Shown: positions 7,520 to 14,951 of the stretch, in pieces
Layout of the letters: each line of letters begins with the position of its first letter
Numbering within the stretch: position 1 is the first letter of the stretch
DNA from: Planctomycetaceae bacterium
GTDB taxonomy: Bacteria; Planctomycetota; Planctomycetia; Pirellulales; UBA1268
DNA length: 16,114 nucleotides
Direction of reading: 5' to 3'
Assembly: GCA_947440895.1 (NCBI GenBank)
Contig: CANETO010000005.1
Coordinates: 1-16,114 of the forward strand
Notes under the pieces: model-generated
Told to the model about the DNA's origin: nothing
The model's input: the letters and a program-made list of their open reading frames with translations, nothing else
Database searches by the model: none
Program-made: the position numbers and the translations under genes

Positions 7520-7570
7520 TGGTGGGTCGGTGATGCTCGCACGTATGTCGTTGCCTGGATGGTTCATGAC

Positions 7571-7592
7571 CACCCACGGGAACGGAGTGCGC
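7571..7592 (+). repeat. Leader element, copy A (22 nt, shared with 15825-15846)
   Basis: The sequence is CACCCA, two variable bases (CG), then GGAACGGAGTGCGC. It matches copy B at 20 of 22 positions. GGGAACGG (7578-7585) can pair with CCGTCCC (7605-7611), with one bulged A, to make a hairpin whose loop carries AGTGCGC. A GTG inside the element (7587) is in frame with the antiterminator gene 23 codons downstream. It lies 63 nt before the chosen ATG. Confidence 0.55.
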
Positions 7593-7655
7593 CGTCGCTT
7601 CCTGCCGTCCCGGCCCCGCTTTTCTCCCCATCTCTTGTTCCCTAGGCTTCCTGGC

Positions 7656-8231
7656 ATGCCAATCCTTCCCAGGCAGCGGGATTTGTTTCCTGACACCCTC
7701 CTCGATGACTCATCCGCACCCGCAGCCACAGGCCATGCGGTCGACGAACGGAGTTGGATCGCCTTCTACACACTCTCCCGTCGTGAGAAGGATCTGATGC
7801 GGAAACTCGAGGCAGCGACCATTCCCTTCTACGCACCTTTGGTCAAGCGGCGGCTGAGGTCGGCGGGCGGTCGCGCGCGGATTTCCTTCGTGCCACTGTT
7901 CCCGGGCTACGTATTTTCCCTGGTTGATGACGACCAGCGGCGGGCGGCTCTGGCCACCAACACGGTCGCACGCTGGCTGCCGATTGGCGACTCCACCGGA
8001 TTCGTGTCCGATCTGCGGAATATCCGACGACTCATTGCCACCGATCAGCCGCTCACGCCAGAGGCTCTCCTCGAGCCGGGGCAACCCGTACGGGTGCGGA
8101 GTGGGCCGTTAGCGGGTATCGAAGGCACAGTGATCAAACGGCGCGGCGGGCAACGGCTCGTCGTGGCAGTCCGCCTCCTCAATCAGGGGGCTTCGATCGA
8201 AGTTGAGGACGTGGATCTCGAACGGCTGTAA
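7656..8231 (+). CDS. NusG-family specialised antiterminator (RfaH/LoaP/UpxY-like)
   Basis: A 191-residue NusG paralogue. The NGN domain spans about residues 33-128 (SWIAFYTLSRREKDLMRKLE, then LFPGYVF at 81-87, a family hallmark), and a KOW domain covers about 141-190 (PGQPVRVRSGPLAGIEGTV). Housekeeping NusG binds RNA polymerase generally; paralogues of this size at the head of polysaccharide operons recruit to a leader signal and keep polymerase from terminating in long operons. As the first gene before a dehydratase and sugar genes, that role is likely here. ATG 7656 was chosen because the NGN domain starts about 30 residues later; GTG 7587 in frame would add 23 basic residues. No strong ribosome site precedes it. 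Confidence 0.85.
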   Translation: MPILPRQRDLFPDTLLDDSSAPAATGHAVDERSWIAFYTLSRREKDLMRKLEAATIPFYAPLVKRRLRSAGGRARISFVPLFPGYVFSLVDDDQRRAALATNTVARWLPIGDSTGFVSDLRNIRRLIATDQPLTPEALLEPGQPVRVRSGPLAGIEGTVIKRRGGQRLVVAVRLLNQGASIEVEDVDLERL

Positions 8232-8274
8232 TCTGCTGTACGCTGATGCGTGACGCATCTTCCGCAGATCAGCG
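8231..8274 (+). promoter_or_regulatory. Overlapping, mutually exclusive hairpins between antiterminator and dehydratase genes
   Basis: Three inverted repeats overlap directly after the antiterminator stop. ATCTGC (8231-8236) pairs with GCAGAT (8264-8269). CGCTGAT (8241-8247) pairs with ATCAGCG (8268-8274). GATGCG (8245-8250) pairs with CGCATC (8254-8259) across a TGA loop. The first and second pairings cross and share bases 8268-8269, so they exclude each other. No T-run follows, so this is not a simple intrinsic terminator; it may be a pause, attenuator or translation-control element. Confidence 0.45.
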
Positions 8275-8305
8275 CCCTGGCAGTCATCGACAGAATGACA
8301 TCACG

Positions 8306-10234
8306 ATGAACCCACTCACGGTACCTGGAATGCCCCTGCGGCGCGTTCACAACAAGGCACTGATCCTGGCGTGCCTCCATGCCGTCATCTTCGCGTTCGT
8401 CTTCTGGTTTGCGTTTTTCATCCGCAGCGACTTCAACATCGAGTCCACGGTGGCGTGGCTCTCCCTGCGCACGATCTGCGGCGTAGTGGCCTTCAAGTTA
8501 GCCATCTTTTACTGGCTTGGGCACTGCCACACGTCATGGAAGCGGATCGCGTTCAACGATCTCACGAGCCTGATCTGGGCGGCCACGCTGTCGATGCTGG
8601 TGCTCATCTCGATCGAGTCGCTGCTCCTCACCTCCGGCCGGTTTGGCGAGTTCACGCGGGTGCCACGCAGCGTCTTCGTGCTCGACTGGGCCGGCACGGT
8701 GTTGGCGATCGGTGGCATCCGGGCCCTCTGGCGGAGCGTGCGGGAGGAGTTGCGGCCACTGTTGACGAGCAAGCCGGTCCGGACGGTACTCATCGTGGGG
8801 GCCGATGACGCGGGCGAATTACTCGCCCGCAACCTCTCGACGGCCACCAATAGCCAGTATTTCGTCGCGGGCTTCCTCGATGACGATCCGGGCCTGCTCC
8901 ACAACCGCGTTGCCGGTCTGGAGGTGCTCGGCACGGTCGATGACGCCGCCCGCGAAGTGGAGCGACGGCGGATCGACGACGTGGTGGTGCAATCCGGCAG
9001 CCTCGACGGCAAGCGATTGCGCAAGCTGTTCGAGACCTGCACGGAGGCAGGCGCGCAGGTCAAGGTGATGCCTGCCATCGACGAACTGCTGGTGGGCCAC
9101 GATGGTCCTTCACATGTGAAGCCACGACCGGTGGAGATCAAGGACCTCCTGCGACGCGAGCCGGTCAAACTCGACGACGCCGCCGTGCGACGTCTCATCG
9201 AAGGCAATACGATCCTCGTCACGGGGGCGGGCGGGTCGATCGGTTCTGAGATCTGCCGGCAGGTTCTCCGTTTTGAGCCGCACCAACTGCTGCTCGTCGA
9301 ACGCGGCGAGAACGCCCTGTTTCTTCTCGAGCAGGAGTTCTGCCGTTACGAACCGCGGCCGCCCTTCGAGCCGCTCATCGCCGATATCACCGACGAAGCG
9401 CGGATGGATCAGATCATCGCCACCTACCGGCCGACGGTGATCTTCCACGCGGCGGCCCACAAGCACGTGCCGATGATGGAATGGAATCCTGCCGAAGCGA
9501 TCAAGAACAACTGCATCGGCACGCAGATCCTTGCCCGACTGGCCGACAAGCATGGCGTCCGCGAGTTCGTCATGATCTCGACCGACAAGGCGGTCAATCC
9601 CACGAGTGTGATGGGATGTTCGAAGCTGATTGCCGAGCGGTTCGTGCAGTCCCTCTCGGCCGAGTCGAAGACGAAATTCCTCGTCGTGCGGTTTGGCAAC
9701 GTGCTGGCCAGCAATGGCAGCGTGGTGCCGATCTTTCAGGAGCAGATCCGCCTCGGCGGACCGATCACGGTCACGCACCCCGACATCTCCCGGTACTTCA
9801 TGATGATCCCGGAGGCCTCGCAGCTCGTGCTGCAGGCAGCGGCCATGGGGAGCGGCGGTGAGATCTTCGTGCTCGACATGGGGGAGAGCGTGAAGATCGT
9901 CGATCTCGCCCGCGACCTGATCAGCCTGTCGGGACTTGGTGAGGATGACATCGAGATCGTGTTTACCGGCCTGCGGCCAGGCGAGAAGCTCTACGAAGAA
10001 CTCTACTTCGACGACGAGCAGCGGCTGCCCACGAGTCATCCCAAGGTGTTCTGTGCCATGCACCGGCCGACCACGGTGGCCGCGGTGGAGAGATTGCTCG
10101 ACGACCTGGCCAGCGTGATCGAGGAACCACCGGAGGTGGTCAAGGCACGACTTCGTGACCTTGTCGCCGAGTACGGCAGCCACTCTGTCGAAGAGCCCAC
10201 TCCGGCGACGCCCCGAAAAGCCCATGCCAAGTAG
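8306..10234 (+). CDS. Membrane-bound NDP-sugar 4,6-dehydratase (PglF/WbpM/CapD-type)
   Basis: A 642-residue enzyme with four N-terminal transmembrane helices (about 18-38, 53-71, 88-108, 122-140), a first Rossmann-like domain from VLIVGADDAGE (161-171), and the catalytic SDR domain starting at ILVTGAGGSIGSE (303-315). The active site reads STDKAVNPTSVMGCSK (425-440), with Met436 where classic SDRs have Tyr and Lys440 retained. This is the normal form for PglF/WbpM/FlaA1 relatives. Such enzymes convert UDP-GlcNAc to a UDP-4-keto-6-deoxy sugar, the first step to bacillosamine-like or N-acetylquinovosamine sugars. ATG 8306 was chosen; ATG 8246 lies inside the hairpin region and encodes no family similarity. 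The aminotransferase gene overlaps its end by 11 nt, which suggests translational coupling. Confidence 0.92.
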   Translation: MNPLTVPGMPLRRVHNKALILACLHAVIFAFVFWFAFFIRSDFNIESTVAWLSLRTICGVVAFKLAIFYWLGHCHTSWKRIAFNDLTSLIWAATLSMLVLISIESLLLTSGRFGEFTRVPRSVFVLDWAGTVLAIGGIRALWRSVREELRPLLTSKPVRTVLIVGADDAGELLARNLSTATNSQYFVAGFLDDDPGLLHNRVAGLEVLGTVDDAAREVERRRIDDVVVQSGSLDGKRLRKLFETCTEAGAQVKVMPAIDELLVGHDGPSHVKPRPVEIKDLLRREPVKLDDAAVRRLIEGNTILVTGAGGSIGSEICRQVLRFEPHQLLLVERGENALFLLEQEFCRYEPRPPFEPLIADITDEARMDQIIATYRPTVIFHAAAHKHVPMMEWNPAEAIKNNCIGTQILARLADKHGVREFVMISTDKAVNPTSVMGCSKLIAERFVQSLSAESKTKFLVVRFGNVLASNGSVVPIFQEQIRLGGPITVTHPDISRYFMMIPEASQLVLQAAAMGSGGEIFVLDMGESVKIVDLARDLISLSGLGEDDIEIVFTGLRPGEKLYEELYFDDEQRLPTSHPKVFCAMHRPTTVAAVERLLDDLASVIEEPPEVVKARLRDLVAEYGSHSVEEPTPATPRKAHAK

Positions 10235-11507
10235 CCGGTTCAACGTCATTCCGGAGGTGCATTCGGCAGCCGATCCCGCGGCCGCCCGAATCCGTGTGCC
10301 GTTCGTGCGGCCCGCCCTGCCGTCGTGGGAGGCGGTCGGGCCTGCGGCGGCTGAGATTCTGGCCAGCGGTCGGCTCACGAAGGGACCGTTCGTCGAGCGG
10401 CTGGAGCAGGCGGTCGCTGCGAGGCTGGGTGTCCGCCATGCAGTCGCCGTGAGCAGTTGCACGGTCGGCCTCCTGCTCGCCTACAAGGCGCTCGACCTGT
10501 CGGCCGGGAGTTGTCGCAGCCGGCGTGGGGCCGGGGAACGCTGCCCCGTCGACTCGATGGATTCGCTTTCCCGGTTTGGTACGGTGCGGAGCGGGGGCCG
10601 CAGCGAGCCGATCGGCGAGGTCATCCTCCCCAGCTTTACGTTCCTGGCCGGGCCGGCCGCGCTCGTCTGGAACAACCTGCGGCCGGTGTTCATCGACGTC
10701 GACCCGCGGACGACGAACGTCACGCCGCAGGCCGTGGCCGCAGCGATCACGCCCCGCACGGTGGCCATCTCCGCCTGCCACAATTTTGGCAATCCGTGCG
10801 ACGTTGCGGCGCTATCGGCGCTGGCGGCCGAGCACGGTCTGCCGCTGGTGATCGACGCCGCCCACGGCTTCGGCTCGAGCTTTCAAGGCCGACCGGTGGG
10901 CGGCGGAGCGACAGCGCAGGTGTTCAGCCTGTCGCCCACGAAGCTGCTTGTCGCCGGCGAGGGTGGGATCGTAGCCACCGACTGTGACTGCCTCGCCCAC
11001 TTTGTGCGACTGGGCCGAGAGTATGGAAACGACGGATCCTACGACGCCCTGTTCGCAGGCGTGAACGGCCGGATGCCCGAACTGAGTGCGGCCGTCGCGA
11101 TCTCGTCGTTGGCGATGCTCGATGAGGTGGCCGAACGGCGACGGCAAATCGCCAGCCACTACCGCCGGGAACTGGAGCAACTTCCCGGAATCGGATTCGT
11201 CGAGTCGTCCGCCGGCAGCCTGTCGAGCCACAAGGATTTCTCGATCACGATCGACCCCGGTCGGTTTGGGATGACCCGCGACTCCGTGCGGCGGGTGCTC
11301 GCGGACCGCGGCATCGAGACTCGGACCTACTACGATCCTCCCTGCCACAGGCAGACCGCATTCGAACATTTCCACGACCGCGCGAGACAGTTGCCTGGCA
11401 CCGATCTGCTTTCTGCCCGCAGCCTCTCCCTGCCGATCGGGGCTCATGTCGACGAGGCCGTGGTGGAGGAAATCTGCGAGGCGGTGGCGACCGCAAAACA
11501 TTCGTGA
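10224..11507 (+). CDS. DegT/DnrJ/EryC1-family sugar aminotransferase (PglE-like)
   Basis: A 427-residue PLP enzyme. The N-terminal part (VPFVRPALPSWEAVGPAAAE, then SGRLTKGPFVERLE) matches the family opening. The pyridoxal lysine is Lys240 in FSLSPTKLLVAGEGG, and PSFTFLA and ACHNFGNPCD precede it as expected. It should place an amino group on the 4-keto sugar made by the preceding dehydratase. The ATG at 10224 overlaps that gene by 11 nt. Unusual: about 38 extra residues (93-131, nt 10500-10617), rich in Ser, Arg and Gly, are inserted between AYKALDL and GEVILPSFTF, where relatives have only a short turn. The reading frame is intact on both sides, so the gene is probably functional. The product sugar stereochemistry is not determinable here. 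Confidence 0.9.
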   Translation: MPSSRFNVIPEVHSAADPAAARIRVPFVRPALPSWEAVGPAAAEILASGRLTKGPFVERLEQAVAARLGVRHAVAVSSCTVGLLLAYKALDLSAGSCRSRRGAGERCPVDSMDSLSRFGTVRSGGRSEPIGEVILPSFTFLAGPAALVWNNLRPVFIDVDPRTTNVTPQAVAAAITPRTVAISACHNFGNPCDVAALSALAAEHGLPLVIDAAHGFGSSFQGRPVGGGATAQVFSLSPTKLLVAGEGGIVATDCDCLAHFVRLGREYGNDGSYDALFAGVNGRMPELSAAVAISSLAMLDEVAERRRQIASHYRRELEQLPGIGFVESSAGSLSSHKDFSITIDPGRFGMTRDSVRRVLADRGIETRTYYDPPCHRQTAFEHFHDRARQLPGTDLLSARSLSLPIGAHVDEAVVEEICEAVATAKHS

Positions 11508-11541
11508 TGGTGCCCGGGGCAGTGTTCGAAGCAGAAACACG

Positions 11542-12597
11542 ATGATGACGATCGGACTGTGGGTCGCGTGGTGTCTGGCAGCGCTGGTGGTGGCGGCGGT
11601 GCTGACCCGTGCGCTGATCGAGTGGACGACCGCCCGGGGCATCATCGACACCCCCAACGCCCGCAGCAGCCATACGCGGAGCACGCCACGCGGCGGCGGG
11701 CTGGCGATCATCGCGGTCGTCGTTGTGGTTGCCGTCGTGATCGCGATCCTGCGTCCGGAGGAACTCCCTCGCATTGCCGGGGTGATCCTGCCGGCGCTGG
11801 CGATCGCCGCCGTGAGTTGGCTCGACGATCTCAAGTCGCTCCCAAACCGCACCCGGTTTGCCGTCCATCTGGCAGCGGCGATCGCGGCTGCGGCCATGCT
11901 TGGCCCGGTGACGAGGATCGACATGGGCTCGCTGGGCATGCTGCGTTTCGGCTGGCTCGCCTGGCCGCTGACGGTGCTCTGGATCGTCGGTCTGACGAAC
12001 GCCTTCAACTTCATGGACGGCAGTGACGGCATCGCTGGGATCACGGCGGCGGCGGCGGCGGCCGGCATTGCCGCGGCGGCGGCGGCCTGCGGCGCGGGGT
12101 CGGTGGCGGTGATCGCGGCGGCCTTTGCGGGTGCCGCAAGCGGGTTCCTCACCTGCAACTGGCAGCCGGCCCGCATTTTCATGGGGGACGTCGGGAGCGC
12201 CTTCTGTGGGTTTCTCTTGGCGGTGTTGCCGCTGGCGGTGCGGGCCGACGCCGTGCCGGAGATCCTGCCTGTGGCGGTGCTCGCCCTCTGGCCATTTATT
12301 TTCGACACGACCCTCACCCTGCTGCGCCGGCTGCGGGCGGGCGAAAATATCTTCCAGGCGCATCGCAGCCATCTCTACCAGCGACTGGTTATTGCCGGCT
12401 GGCCGCACCGCTCAGTGGCCAGCCTCTATGGCGGGCTCGCGGCGTTTGGAGCGACGGTGGCGGTGGCGCCCCTGCTCGATCCCGGCGTGCGGAGGGCTGC
12501 CGACCATGTCGCCGCGGCAACGCTCCTGGTGGTGGCGGCGCTCTTGGTCACGCTCGTACTGATCGCGGAGCGCCGGGTTCCCCGCGTGGCAGCGTGA
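11542..12597 (+). CDS. Polytopic phosphoglycosyl transferase (WecA/WbpL/MraY family)
   Basis: A 351-residue membrane enzyme with about ten hydrophobic segments. Motifs of the family are present in order: SWLDDLKSLPNRTRF with Asp95-Asp96; NAFNFMDGSDGIAG with Asp159 and Asp162; ARIFMGDVGSAF with Asp216; and HRSHLYQRL at 274-282, the substrate-selecting loop. It should transfer a sugar-1-phosphate from a UDP-sugar to undecaprenyl phosphate at the inner membrane. The end of the protein (SHLYQRLVIAGWPHRSVASL) most resembles WbpL-type members that use N-acetyl-6-deoxy-amino sugars. A run of alanines (about 169-182) comes from GCG-repeat DNA at 12043-12090. Start ATG 11542 was preferred to an extended frame from 11446 that lies inside the preceding gene. 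It overlaps the next gene by 4 nt. Confidence 0.9.
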   Translation: MMTIGLWVAWCLAALVVAAVLTRALIEWTTARGIIDTPNARSSHTRSTPRGGGLAIIAVVVVVAVVIAILRPEELPRIAGVILPALAIAAVSWLDDLKSLPNRTRFAVHLAAAIAAAAMLGPVTRIDMGSLGMLRFGWLAWPLTVLWIVGLTNAFNFMDGSDGIAGITAAAAAAGIAAAAAACGAGSVAVIAAAFAGAASGFLTCNWQPARIFMGDVGSAFCGFLLAVLPLAVRADAVPEILPVAVLALWPFIFDTTLTLLRRLRAGENIFQAHRSHLYQRLVIAGWPHRSVASLYGGLAAFGATVAVAPLLDPGVRRAADHVAAATLLVVAALLVTLVLIAERRVPRVAA

Positions 12598-13220
12598 CCC
12601 GGTCTCCGTTTCTCAAGCGATTTGGGGATCTGCTGCTGGCGGCCACGGCGATCGTCCTCTTGGCGCCGGTGCTCGCGGCGGTGTGGCTGGCCGTGCGGAT
12701 CGCGATGGGACGGCCCGTGTTCTTCGTCGACATGCGGGCCGGTCAAGATGCCCGCCCGATCAGGATCGTTAAGTTCCGATCGATGCGGGAGGCGGTAGAC
12801 GCCACTGGTCGCTCCCTTCCCGATGCGGAGAGGCTCGGGGCGTTCGGCCGATTCCTCCGGCGATCGAGCCTCGACGAACTTCCGCAGTTGGTCAGCGTGT
12901 TGGTGGGCGATATGAGTGTGGTAGGACCCAGGCCGCTGCCACTGGCCTATGTTTCCAGGTATTCGCCGCGGCAGGCGACACGGCTCAGGGTGCGGCCAGG
13001 CCTCACGGGATGGGCGCAGATCCATGGTCGGAATGGGTTGGATTGGCCCCGGCGACTGGAGTATGACGCCGACTACGTCGATATGTTGGGCCGTTGGTAC
13101 TGGCCGCTGGTGGATCTCCGGATCATCGCGGCCACGGCGTTTCAGGTCATCTGGCAGGCGGTGACGGGGCGTGGCGTGTCCGCTCCGGGTTCGGTCACGA
13201 TGCAGGAGTTTCGGCCATGA
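12594..13220 (+). CDS. Monotopic phosphoglycosyl transferase (PglC/WcaJ-like bacterial sugar transferase)
   Basis: A 208-residue enzyme starting at GTG 12594, overlapping the previous stop by 4 nt (GTGA). It has one hydrophobic re-entrant helix (about 11-36), then FRSM (61-64), the catalytic Asp94-Glu95 in RRSSLDELPQL, GDMSVVGPRPL (105-115) and RPGLTGWAQIHGRNGLDW (134-151). The length is close to PglC rather than the longer WbaP/WcaJ forms. These enzymes form a phosphosugar intermediate on Asp and pass it to undecaprenyl phosphate; PglC uses UDP-diNAc-bacillosamine. With dehydratase and aminotransferase upstream, a bacillosamine-like substrate is likely. It is unusual that a WecA-type enzyme doing the same chemical job lies just before it. 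The ACP gene overlaps by 4 nt. Confidence 0.92.
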   Translation: MTRSPFLKRFGDLLLAATAIVLLAPVLAAVWLAVRIAMGRPVFFVDMRAGQDARPIRIVKFRSMREAVDATGRSLPDAERLGAFGRFLRRSSLDELPQLVSVLVGDMSVVGPRPLPLAYVSRYSPRQATRLRVRPGLTGWAQIHGRNGLDWPRRLEYDADYVDMLGRWYWPLVDLRIIAATAFQVIWQAVTGRGVSAPGSVTMQEFRP

Positions 13221-13513
13221 GTATTCCGACGGATGCGACCGTCGCCGCCATCGTGGCGGCGATTCGGCAGGTGCTCCACGACACGGGTCGCACGGCGGTT
13301 ACCGTGGAGCCACAGATGCTCTTGTCCACCGAACTCGGGCTCGATTCCCTCGATCTGGCCCAGACGATCGTCTTGCTCGAGCGTTCCCTGGGGGTCGATC
13401 CCTTTCGGTCACCGCCCCCAGGATCGGCCCGCCCTTCAATTCGGACGGTGGCCGATCTCGTCGGCATTTACAGCCAGAACGCTCCGATCTCGTCCTCCAC
13501 TGGTCAGCCCTAA
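13217..13513 (+). CDS. Acyl carrier protein
   Basis: A 98-residue protein starting at ATG 13217 in an ATGA overlap with the preceding stop. The phosphopantetheine attachment site is Ser44 in LGLDSLDLAQTIVLLE, the standard Asp-Ser-Leu motif at the start of helix II. The C-terminal region (residues 62-98) is more Pro/Ser-rich than in housekeeping AcpP, so this is a dedicated carrier rather than the fatty-acid synthase ACP. Its partner is likely the acyl ligase downstream, which would load it, and the SDR protein, which could reduce a 3-oxoacyl group on it. Its place between a sugar-phosphate transferase and the ligase ties it to glycan acylation. Confidence 0.85.
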   Translation: MSIPTDATVAAIVAAIRQVLHDTGRTAVTVEPQMLLSTELGLDSLDLAQTIVLLERSLGVDPFRSPPPGSARPSIRTVADLVGIYSQNAPISSSTGQP

Positions 13514-13554
13514 ACGTGCCTTTCCCGTCGCCATCCCGTATCATCGCCGCAGGC

Positions 13555-13572
13555 GGATCCTCTGAGGAATCC
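13555..13572 (+). promoter_or_regulatory. Hairpin covering the ribosome-binding region of the acyl ligase gene
   Basis: GGATCCT (13555-13561) can pair with AGGAATCC (13565-13572) with one bulged A and a three-base loop. The 3' arm includes GAGGAA, the only ribosome-site-like sequence before ATG 13581. Folding would hide it, so translation of the ligase could be limited relative to the ACP. Inferred from base pairing only. Confidence 0.3.
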
Positions 13573-13580
13573 AGTTTCCG

Positions 13581-14951
13581 ATGAAAACCCAGACTTTCCC
13601 CAATCCCACCCCCAGCCATCTGGCAGACGCTCCGCCGGAAGACCGACTCGCTTTTGCGATCACCGAGGTTGCCCGCCAGTTTCCGGATCGCGCTGCCATC
13701 GTCGCCGAAGCGGGCGGTGAGGGGAGCCGATCGATTGAGTACGCCACACTCGCCGCTGCGATCGTGAAACTCGAAGGAGCCCTCGATCGGGTGCGTCCCG
13801 TGGGGATCGTCGCACGGGCGAAGCGAACCGAGTCGCTGGTTGTGATCGCCGCGGCCTGTGGGCGACAGCACGTGCCGGTTGCATTCCTCGCTGAGGATTC
13901 CCGAGACCTGATCGGTGAGCTGCGTGACTGGGTCGCGATCGACGATTCCCTCTTGCTGGTCGCCAATCCAGCCGACCAGCGACGGGAGTTTGAGGCGGTG
14001 GCCACACACGTGGTGGTGGCGACATCGGGCACGAGCGGTCCTCCCAAGCTGGTGGATCATTCCTGGGATTCGCTTCTCGCTGCCGCCCGGTTGGCCGAGC
14101 AGTGGCATGGGCTGGGGTGGATTCTCGTCTACGACGCCACGCGGTGGGCGGGGATCCAGGTCTGGTTGCAGGCGCTGCTGACGGGGGGACGACTGGTCGT
14201 GCCGGCATCCCGCGACCCCGACGTCGTCCTTCGGGCAATCGTCGCCGAGCAGGCCACAGTGTTACCGGCCACGCCGACGCTCTTGCGGCGACTGTTGACC
14301 TCCGCCGACAGGACGCTCTTGGCCGGGGCCCGACTCGAGCGGATCACGCTCGGGGGCGAGGCGGCCGATGGTCTGCTCCTTGAACAGTGCCGGGCAGCAT
14401 TCCCAGGTGCCAAGATCACGCAGGTGTATGCGACGACGGAGTTGGGCGAAGTCTTTCGTGTCACCGATGGGCTGCCTGGGTTTCCCGCAACGTGGCTCGG
14501 GCGATCGCTGGCCGGTGGCGCCCGACTTGGGATGCGTCGGGATGGCGAACTGCTCGTCCAGTTGTCGCGGGATACCGCCGAGGTGGCGACAGGCGATCTG
14601 GTCGAGAAGCGGGGGGATCGGTATGAGTTCACCGGCCGGCGGAGCGATGTGATCGTGGTGGGCGGGGCGAAGGTGTTGCCGCGGCGGGTCGAGGAACTGC
14701 TGCGTGGCATCCCGGGGATCGCCGATGCCCGTGTCTACGGCATGCCCAGCGCCATCACCGGCGAACTCGTGGCGGCCGAGGTGGTGCTGGCCGATCCGAT
14801 GCCGGCTGGCAGTTCGCCCGAGAGCATCCGGGCAGCGGCGCTTGCCGCCTGCCGAAGCGGACTCGAGCCGCACGGGGTTCCCAGGATCCTCGACATGGTG
14901 AAAAAGATTGCGACCAACCCGGCGGGCAAGGTGCCCAGGCGTCAGGCGTGA
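13581..14951 (+). CDS. AMP-forming acyl ligase (ANL superfamily)
   Basis: A 456-residue adenylating enzyme. Core motifs are in order: phosphate loop ATSGTSGPPK (147-156), ITLGGEAAD and QVYATTELGE as the A4-A5 region, ATGDLVEKRGDRYEFTGRRS as the hinge/A7-A8 region, and a final NPAGKVPRR with the catalytic A10 lysine. It is shorter than the usual 500-550 residues; the N-terminal half of the large domain before the phosphate loop is reduced to about 145 residues. It would activate a carboxylic acid as acyl-AMP and pass it to CoA or, given the neighbouring carrier protein, to the ACP. The acid is unknown; an amino acid cannot be excluded. It lies 67 nt after the ACP gene, and the SDR start overlaps its stop by 4 nt. 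Confidence 0.88.
   Translation: MKTQTFPNPTPSHLADAPPEDRLAFAITEVARQFPDRAAIVAEAGGEGSRSIEYATLAAAIVKLEGALDRVRPVGIVARAKRTESLVVIAAACGRQHVPVAFLAEDSRDLIGELRDWVAIDDSLLLVANPADQRREFEAVATHVVVATSGTSGPPKLVDHSWDSLLAAARLAEQWHGLGWILVYDATRWAGIQVWLQALLTGGRLVVPASRDPDVVLRAIVAEQATVLPATPTLLRRLLTSADRTLLAGARLERITLGGEAADGLLLEQCRAAFPGAKITQVYATTELGEVFRVTDGLPGFPATWLGRSLAGGARLGMRRDGELLVQLSRDTAEVATGDLVEKRGDRYEFTGRRSDVIVVGGAKVLPRRVEELLRGIPGIADARVYGMPSAITGELVAAEVVLADPMPAGSSPESIRAAALAACRSGLEPHGVPRILDMVKKIATNPAGKVPRRQA

Noticed and set aside
6171..7631. Minus-strand open frame of 486 codons overlapping the export lipoprotein in another frame
   Set aside because: Low-complexity Arg/His/Gly-rich translation; the real frame there has lipobox, Poly_export and SLBB features.
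7652..7670. Possible sigma-54 promoter (TGGCATG...TTCC)
   Set aside because: It overlaps the start codon of the antiterminator gene and the -12 half is poor, so it is probably chance.
9110..10462. Minus-strand open frame of 450 codons opposite the dehydratase
   Set aside because: Rich in His/Arg/Asp with no recognisable motif; the opposite strand encodes a complete, motif-bearing dehydratase.
12043..12098. GCG-rich run as a possible microsatellite or regulatory element
   Set aside because: It lies inside a membrane segment of the WecA-like enzyme and encodes alanines that fit a helix; no sign of frame change.
10812..12317. Minus-strand open frames of 501 and 387 codons opposite the aminotransferase and WecA-like genes
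   Set aside because: They span two well-supported plus-strand genes and show only low-complexity sequence, so they are GC-driven shadows.
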